A DNA stretch of 64,000 bases from Galeruca laticollis (Eukaryota > Arthropoda > Insecta > Coleoptera > Chrysomelidae), in the NCBI GenBank assembly GCA_963921935.1, contig OY998180.1, positions 81,179,262-81,243,261 of the forward strand, given 5' to 3'. A model generated the notes under the pieces. The model made no database searches. It saw only the letters and a program-made list of their open reading frames with translations, and was not told where the DNA came from. Of this stretch, positions 56,285 through 64,000 are shown in pieces. Made by a program: the position numbers and the translations under genes. The stretch's first letter is position 1, and every line of letters begins with the position of its first letter.

Positions 56285-58360
56285 TAGGCTACGAGGAGGC
56301 AGCACCGACTTATGATCGTTCCAAAGACCCTCTCATACTGATAGCTTCTCTCAGATGTCGCAACGATAGTGGAGCAACTAGAACAATTATACGACCCGAG
56401 ATAATAAACCCCAAGAAGAAGCATTTACCAACGAGACTGCGACTGCGGACCGCCACAGGTGAGAATACCAACGTTCACGGGGAGACCCAAATCCAATTGG
56501 AAATTGGCGCAGAAAAGTTCACGCATGTGGTAATCGTAGCTGACATTGAATAAGACGTGATTCTGGGAATGGACGTAATGAATCTACATGTTTTCCAATT
56601 GGACTTTAGAAACAGGACAATTAAAGTGGGTTCCGAGGAGGTATTCCTTCATCTGTATGAAGGCATCACGGTGTTGGCAGCTGTACAAGAAGATACCGTT
56701 TTACCTGCACGAAGCAAAACCATGATAGTAGCGCGGCTACAGGGAATCATGGAGGAAGGTACACCGGTTATGATGGAGCCAAGGAACCATGACGAAGAAG
56801 TTGGCAAAGGAGAACTAATTGAAAAAGGATTGGTTACGTTGGTGAAGGATATACCAGTACGATTGATAAACGTGAACGATTACCCAATTACCATCAAGAA
56901 GGAAACCAAGATTGGATCCTGCGTACCAGTGACCACGGACAATTCTAATGCCAGATTCAAACAAATGTTATCAGTAGCTGGTCAATCCTTAAATCGAGCT
57001 GAAAAAAAAGAGAATGAGAGAATTTCTCTTGCAGTATCGAGACGTATTCGTACCAAAAGGAGGAAAGACTAGTAGAACGTCAGCCGTCAAATACAAAATC
57101 GATACTGGTGATGCCAAGCCAATTAGGCAATCAGCTCCAAGACTACCACAAGCGAAGAGAGAGGAAGCTGAAAGAATAGTTAGAGAAATGGAAGAAGAGA
57201 AAGTAATAGAACCATCTACTAGTCCATGGAAGTCTCCAGTGGTGCTCGTCAAGAAAAAGGATGGAACTACGAGATTCTGCGTGCACTATCGCCAGTTAAA
57301 CAACGTGACGGAGAAAGACAGCTATCCTCTGCCTCGAATCGACGATACGTTAGATACTTTGGCCGGCAGCAAACTGTTTTCCACCTTGTATCTGAAGTCT
57401 GGTTATGGGCAAATAGAAATGGACCCAAAAGGCAAAGAGAAGACTGCTTTTACCACCGGATCTGGATTATGGCAATTCAACGGCATGCCATTCGAACTCT
57501 GTAATGCGCCTGCGACATTTGAGAGACTCATGGAAAATGTCTTGAGAGGGTTGTCTTGGAAGACATGCCTGGTCTATTTGGACGACATCGTAGTACTGGG
57601 GAAGACATTTGACGAACACCTGAAGAATTTGGAAGACGTATTCAAACGATTCCAAGCCGCCCAGCTCATGTTAAACACGAAGAAATGTCAGCTATTCCAA
57701 AACCGAGTCAACTATCTAGTTCATATAGTGAGCAATGAAGGAGTGGCGGTGGATCCAGAGAAAATTTCTTCAATTCAGCAATGGCCGCAACCAACCGACA
57801 AACATCAAATTAGGAGTTTCCTTGAACTTTGTACATATTATAGAAGATTTATCAGGAAGTTTGGAGATATTGCCAAGCCCCTAACTCGACTTACAGAAGA
57901 AGCAAGAGCTTGCCAATGCGACAAAGGCTGTCAAACGGTTTTTGAAACCTTGAAGAGACATTCAACCACGGCGCCGATATTAGGATACCCATTACCAGAG
58001 AGAGACTTTATTCTTGACACTGACGCAAGCAACATAGGAATTGGAGGAGTGCTCCCACAGATCCAAAGAGGGCAAGAAAGAGTGGTGGGATATTTCAGTA
58101 AAGTTCTCTCCAAGCCAGAACGAAACTACTGCGCCACAAGAAGAAAACTTTTGGCGGTAGTGAAGTGGAACACTTTTACAAATATCTCTATGGTAGTAAG
58201 TTCTTAATCCGGACTGATCATGCAGCACTCAAGTGGTTGATGCAGTTCAAGAATTCCGAGGGCCAGATCGCTAGATGGATTGAACGACTTCAAGAGTGCG
58301 ATTTTAACATCGAACATCGAGCTGGTGTGACTCACCGGAATGCCGATATGTCTATTTAAC
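56285..58360 (+). pseudogene. gypsy 2 pol: protease, RT, RNase H (integrase missing)
   Basis: The protease has NDSGATRTII (active-site D-S-G) and VILGMDVM; an in-frame TAA lies at 56550. A linker with KGLVTLV and VRLINVN follows. An A-run at 57001-57010 shifts the frame, and RT starts at 57014: FLLQYRDVF, IDTGDAKPIRQSAPRLP, SPVVLVKKKDGTTRFCVHYR, STLYLKSGYGQIEM, FELCNAPATFERLM, LVYLDDIVVLG with catalytic YLDD. RNase H: ILDTDASNIGIGGVL, KPERNYCATRRKLLAVVK; a second shift near 58165; then IRTDHAALKWLMQF, EHRAGVTHRNADMS ending at 58360. Integrase and the 3' LTR are absent, so it is 3'-truncated. Confidence 0.9.
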
Positions 58361-58493
58361 GTTATTATATGTACATTTCATTGATTTTACCTGTGTATTA
58401 CTATTCAAACTAATATTGGTTTTAATATTTAATCTAACTCAGACTATTTTTCTTGCCTCCTACCACCAAGCACGGTCGTTTTTTATCAACAGT

Positions 58494-58710
58494 AAAAACA
58501 CAAGAGCTTTTTTTTTATCGGATAAATTTCTCTTTGCAACGAAACAGTTTTGCCAATCACTAATTTTACGAGAAAAACTGACATGATAAAATCGCGACAC
58601 CGAAGGTGGAGCGATTTTATCTAATGTCAGTTTTTCGAGCAAATTTAGTGATTGGCAAAACTTTGAGTCAAAGAGGAATTTATCTAATAAAAGAAAAGCT
58701 CGAGTGTTTT
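58494..58710. mobile_element. Small fold-back element, family A (second copy)
   Basis: Inverted arms of ~100 bp: AAACACAAGAGCTTTTTTTT..ATCGGATAAATTTCTCTTTG at the left, and the inverse ending GAAAAGCTCGAGTGTTTT at the right. The centre is GCGACACCGAAGGTGGAGCG. It shares the terminal motif with 38881-39076. Confidence 0.8.
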
Positions 58711-58954
58711 TTGGCAAGATAAATTAACGACAGAATATATGGATGAACAACAACAATAATTGCGACTCATTGTCATTGTGTAAAAGTGACGTCCGCTTAC
58801 TAGATATTGAGGAAGAGAAGTTTTTATCGCGATAAAAAAGGATGCACCTTTTTATCGATGGCAAAGTGACAATAACATTTCCAGGTATATGACATTTTAA
58901 CATTGGAGTTAATTTATCAATTATAAAAAAAGCAAATGCTCTGTTCATCGCGTA

Positions 58955-59290
58955 GGTCTGAACTCATTTGGTAAAATTCCGGCAGAGATCGCTACCTACT
59001 TAGACCTACCTAACCCGGAATGGTACACGGGTCACAGTTTTAGACGATCCTCGTCGATTGCAGATTCAGGCGAAGGTATTACCAACATGAAACGTCTTGG
59101 AGGCTGGAAGTCAACTGCTGTTGCTGAAGGTTATTTGGAGGACTCCGTAGAACAGAAGACAATCATCTCGAATAAAATTATTTCATGTACTGGCAGCTTG
59201 AAACCGATGCCATTTCCGTTATCTTCATACACTTTGCAATCTACGAGTGTTACTCTTAACCGCCAGTTACCACCAACTAACCTAACCTAA
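58955..59290 (+). pseudogene. Crypton-type tyrosine recombinase C-terminus (second lineage)
   Basis: Plus strand: GKIPAEIATYLDLPNPEWYT, GHSFRRSSSIADSG (H-x-x-R), ITNMKRLGGWKSTAVAEGYL (Trp in the His/Trp position and the nucleophile Tyr), then EDSVEQKTIISNKI and a tail to a stop at 59290. Only the last ~100 residues remain; the first catalytic Arg is not present. The GWKS..AEGYLEDS pattern differs from the Crypton at 39.5-40.6 kb, so the two come from separate lineages. The region just upstream (58720-58950) has no readable frame. Confidence 0.75.
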
Positions 59291-59478
59291 CCTTGGGCCG
59301 GCTGTTCTGACTCATTTGCAGAATGCTACAAATTGTGTTTCTAACATTAATAATAATTAGTGGCTTGTCATTGAAAGTTTTGTATGTTGAAATAAAATAA
59401 TATATATTTTCAATGTGCTTTTTGAATCTTTATGCGGTCGTAGAAAAAAATAATGTTCCTAATTCACGCGTAAACTGT

Positions 59479-59552
59479 CTTTCCCGTCTTTGACTGCTTG
59501 CCCGAACTCCGCTTCACGTCGTTCGGGTCAACGGGAGTCGCGTGCGGGAAAG
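59479..59552. other. Two-part hairpin downstream of the Crypton fragment
   Basis: Outer stem CTTTCCCG (59479-59486) with CGGGAAAG (59545-59552); inner stem CCCGAAC (59501-59507) with GTTCGGG (59521-59527), around TCCGCTTCACGTC. It is GC-rich in an AT-rich setting and 190 bp after the YR stop. Confidence 0.7.
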
Positions 59553-60683
59553 GAGCACTTTCCGCACTTGTTAGGAAAACAACTATTTCCTTTCGACTTG
59601 TGTTATTTATTATTAGAATAAATTATAATTTCAACAAGATATTACATTTATAATTTCAATTTCCGCACTATTTGGCATAAATTCGGAATTACTGGACCGA
59701 TAACTCATTCCACATGCACATTTACAATTTCAAATAGTCAAAACAAGCTGTCCATTGTCTAGCACAAAAGCTAATGCGTTTGAGCCACTTCGGAGTGCTT
59801 AATATAAGTTAATGCTCTCTGATAATTTATTGAGTTCGAAACATTGTCTGAAACACAAAGTTAATGTACTCCTCCGCATAAACCATATATCTCGGTATTC
59901 TACACTAACAGTATTTGTATCATACAGAAATATTTGCTGTTTCTAATGCTATTCATCACACCAGAAATATGAAAACGGATATCGTGTAGAGCCTGCGGTC
60001 GTATGTGGAATATAAAAAGAAAATTCATGTCGGTGGTCACAGTGATGATGCGGGTGTTGCTTTGTATCACGGTCAGCTTTGATCCGCTTTGGGTCTCTCT
60101 TGCTCTATCGATTTATCGTACTTCTCAAAAAAGAAACAATTTGTCGATGACTTTAACCAGTTATACTTATTTTGCATTTTAGGTTTGATATTTTTTAATA
60201 AAGTGACTTTATTAAAACAATAAGCAAAGTGCAGCAAACATTTCTTGACAATTACTCTTTATATGTCATAATTAAAATATTTCACAGCGTCAACAAAAAA
60301 TATAACAAAAAATATGGAGCAGCTCCAGCATTTTACCAATGAATTGAAATATGTATCACCTTTCCAGGTATGTATATACAGTAGGGTCGAGCAAAAATAT
60401 CAACTTTCAAAATCTCAAACTCCTGTATGCGGAAAAGTGGCGTAGTAACGCGTTAATAACCCCTTTATAATTTGAACACGATCACTTGTTGTTTACCGGT
60501 ACCACTTTAAAGTCGGCGCTCTGGGACGCACTCATGAAAGACTCGTCTGGTAATGATTTTGTCTGGTTCTACGGCAGGTTTTAGCTCGCGCGTGTGTGTT
60601 TTGTTAGTTTGATTACTAGCAGTCATTTAGAACCATATTTGACAATATCAATAATGATATTTTATAAGTTGTGTATTGTGTAA
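59553..60683. other. Interval without recognisable gene
   Basis: No protein signal. 60470-60620 is somewhat GC-richer and may be the leader of the following repeat gene. Confidence 0.45.
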
Positions 60684-62460
60684 ATGGTAATAGCCCGCCA
60701 AAAACTAGAAAAGGCGTTAGGAAGTGTCCTGTATTTGAAGCTCTATACAAATTTAAAGACAATGTGTTACAAACACACGCGAACGTTAAGCTATCTATTT
60801 ATACGGCAGTCTTTATTGAATGCTTCTCAAAATAAAGCAGAGCCTTCATTGACACATATTTCAAAAATTTTACTTGCAGACATTAAAGTAATATGAGCCA
60901 AGTCCTCCACACCAATCATTTCGGATCAACGAATTATACATTTAATTAGAAACTATCAAGAAAGAGTCCGAAAGATAAAAACCTATAGTCAAAGAATAGT
61001 GAAGGTTCTTAACTAAAATAGCAGCGGAAGGTGGTTTTTTTGACATTTCAACTTGTAAATTTGTTGATTTTTTGTTATGCAAGTACAAAATAAAAGTACC
61101 CTCTAGGGAAAGAGAGTTTTTAAGAGATCATAGAAGCGGCAGAAAAATGATTATTGGTATGTTATTACAACAACAAAAATTACATGTTATCTACAAAGAA
61201 AGCGAAACAGTAACGAAGCCTGGTATTATCATACTGCGATTTCTGGACCAAATACATATTTTCACAACCTAGACGACCTAAATGAAACGGAAGATTTCCC
61301 AGATTTTGTTAATAAAGTTGCAAGTCCATGCACCTCGCAGATGATATTAACTCAACAGAGTTTAGCCCAAGCCTGGGATCGTAAGGGGGTTTGAGACATT
61401 CTAGATAATAATAGCAAAGGCCGTCCTAAAATATGTTGAACTAATTTCAAAAGAAGGAAAAATAAATAATCAATCGAAGCAAAATTAGACGTGAACGTAA
61501 GCGATCACGAAAAACAATAAAGGTACAACACAATATTGATAATAACCCTATTTATGCAATATATTTCGACGGTACTAAGGATAAGACTCTAGTTGAAATA
61601 AAAGAAGCAGACAGTTCCCATCGAAGATCACATTGCACAAATTTCAGAACCAACATCAAAATATTTTGGCCGTTTTGACGTTTCCTCGGGACAGCTACAA
61701 ACATTACAAGAAAAATACTTCAATTTCTCCAAAAACAAATGGATTTGTCTGACCTAGTCGCAATAGGATGTGATGGAACAGCTGTCAATACGGGAATTCA
61801 CAACGGCGTTCTTCGTAATCTATAAATGGAAACCGGAAAATTCTTACAGTGGATAATTTGCTTGCTGCACGGTAATGAATTACCGCTTCGCCACCTAATT
61901 AAAAACTTGGATATAATGGAGTAATTGGCTAGCAAATGCAATCTTGCGAAGAAATACCAATAGTTTCATCTAAAAAGATTAACGTAACAGCTCCAGAAGT
62001 AGATACTAAGATTTTAAGCATTGACCAGAAACATATTTTAGAGATAAGTATTGCAATATCGAATGGCGTTATTTCAGAAAGTTTGGCTTAAAAGCAACCT
62101 GGAAAGTTGGATCAATCAAGATTGCTGGCAACTGCCGACAAGATTCGCGCTTATATGTTGGAACTATAAATACATCTGAAGAATTGAAGATTTTCACAAC
62201 CAATAAAAGTGAATGTAACAACTTGATTTTATATCAAGCTAAAACCAGATATGAAGTACGATTCGCCGCATTTATTTAATTCAGAGATCTAGATACCTAC
62301 CCTCAGATTTAATCCTCCATTGGTCACGCTGGTAGAGAAAATCTAACAGAATTTTATTCGCTGAAAACTTTTCCGAAAAATTTTATAAATCTTTCCCAGA
62401 ATCTAGCAATGCCTCGTAGAGTTCGTAACGCATCATTGTAACGTTTGGAAATAATGAGGT
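60684..62460 (+). pseudogene. Unclassified arthropod repeat gene (GCDGT / NELPLRHL type)
   Basis: Decayed plus-strand gene. Readable blocks in order: IPIISDQRIIHLIRNYQERV (60910-60970, from a broken frame); FFDISTCKFVDFLLC and REREFLRDHRSGRKMIIG (61036-61160); YFDGTKDKTLVEIKE (61565); HIAQISEPTSKYFG (61630); DLVAIGCDGTAVNTGIHNGV (61745-61810); LQWIICLLHGNELPLRHLIKNLD (61850-61915); QPGKLDQSRLLATADKIRAYML (62095-62160); and a C-terminal block near 62200-62440. I recognise this set from repetitive uncharacterised arthropod proteins. The YFDG..K and GCDGT Asp residues may belong to an RNase H-like transposase, but this is inference. It has many stops and shifts. No TIR was found. Confidence 0.6.
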
Positions 62461-62526
62461 GATAAATTAAACACATGTTGAGTTTCACCTTGATCTATTT
62501 GGACTTCATTGAGTCAATCATAATAA

Positions 62527-62534
62527 TCGAAATA

Positions 62535-62587
<53 letters not shown>

Positions 62588-62648
62588 CATGCTGAGACTG
62601 TAAATAATAACAAAAATACTATACTATATATATATATATATATATATA
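62527..62648. repeat. (TA)n microsatellites
   Basis: Two TA runs (62527-62582 and 62627-62648) separated by ~45 bp, directly left of the TIR element. Confidence 0.95.
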
Positions 62649-63649
<1,001 letters not shown>

Positions 63650-64000
63650 AAACTTTCTTGGATTTCAGTCAAATAAAACATTATTGAATGATTAAAATGT
63701 CATTTTACTAAAATTCTGTCGAAACAATGGTGACGTTTCAGTCTTAAATTTAGACCTTTATCAAACCAAAATAAATCGGAATGCATATGGTAAACAAACT
63801 ATTGGAATACAAAAACAAACTTACTCCAAAGTGTAGTCAGTGAATTTTCATTAAAATCAAATTCAAAAATACGTTCACATCATTATAACACATACTTTAA
63901 TAACAAAACATTAATATTGGTAAAAATATATTAACATAGTTAGTGACATTGAACTGTATTAAAGTGAGACTAATGGTATTGTTTATAGGAGTGGGATATA
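63650..64000 (-). mobile_element. Penelope-like terminal repeat, running off the window
   Basis: On the minus strand, 63766-63731 reads TTTGATAAAG, GTCT-loop-AGAC stem, TGAAACGTCA, the hairpin-plus-GAAAC layout seen in Penelope-like terminal repeats. It abuts (TA)n like the copies at 22.9 and 45.9 kb. No coding sequence is available inside the window, so the call is tentative. Confidence 0.45.

Noticed and set aside
59279..59300. CCTAACCTAACC as an interstitial insect telomere repeat (TTAGG)
   Set aside because: Only about two to three units, inside the tail of the Crypton frame; too short to mean more than chance.

Overview
This window reads as a stretch of insect nuclear genome made almost entirely of transposable elements (TEs), many nested in one another. 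Evidence: the DNA is AT-rich with long (TA)n runs; genes have spliceosomal introns (GT..AG); and the element types (Penelope-like elements with GIY-YIG, Ty1/copia, Ty3/gypsy, R1- and I-type LINEs, P, hAT, pogo, Tc1, PIF/Harbinger, Crypton) are the usual arthropod mix. I see no host gene, rRNA, tRNA or CRISPR array. A beetle-like repeat-rich genome would fit, but the sequence does not prove the order.

Layout. 1-3.6 kb: minus-strand hAT element running off the left edge. 4.1-4.9 kb: Tc1-like transposase remnant. 6.3-6.7 kb: 50-bp tandem array. 7.7-8.4 kb: fold-back made of a ~352-bp unit. 8.5-13.1 kb: minus-strand LINE with endonuclease, RT and RNase H, but with the RT catalytic core deleted. 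13.8-16.6 kb: almost complete pogo-type transposon with TA target duplication. 17.7-18.7 kb: P-element transposase piece. 18.7-24.1 kb: fragments, including a second LINE split by the 352-bp repeat and a Penelope-like LTR. 25.1-25.8 kb: ~160-bp satellite. 26.5-27.1 kb: remnant of an unclassified repeat protein. 27.3-30.0 and 30.1-33.8 kb: two different PIF/Harbinger elements, each with a plus-strand transposase and a minus-strand MADF gene; the second has a 375-codon transposase open across four exons.

34.4-54.5 kb holds a nested complex. Pieces of one plus-strand copia reading order (protease, gag-pre-integrase, integrase zinc motif, RNase H) lie in the right order but are separated by: a 3.4-kb DNA transposon with an ATAT target duplication inside the protease motif; about 10.4 kb of satellite, Crypton tyrosine recombinase, gypsy pol, Penelope-like element, hAT and R1 remnants; a 3.1-kb transposon with ~430-bp terminal inverted repeats; and 2.1 kb of unidentified sequence. 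The copia then ends where a Ty3/gypsy LTR begins (54,533).

54.5-58.4 kb: gypsy element with LTR, primer-binding site, a gag carrying an N-terminal SAP domain, and pol up to RNase H; the integrase is missing. 58.5-64 kb: fold-back element, second Crypton-type fragment, an unclassified repeat gene, a 901-bp TIR element in (TA)n, and the edge of another Penelope-like sequence.

Functionally nearly everything is decayed. The best candidates for recent activity are the Harbinger at 30.1-33.8 kb and the pogo element at 13.8-16.6 kb. The least described material is the long-TIR transposon at 49.0-52.1 kb, the ATAT-duplicating transposon at 34.7-38.1 kb, and the hammerhead-like motifs in the Penelope-like repeats. 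All calls rest on reading translations and repeats by eye; no database search was run.
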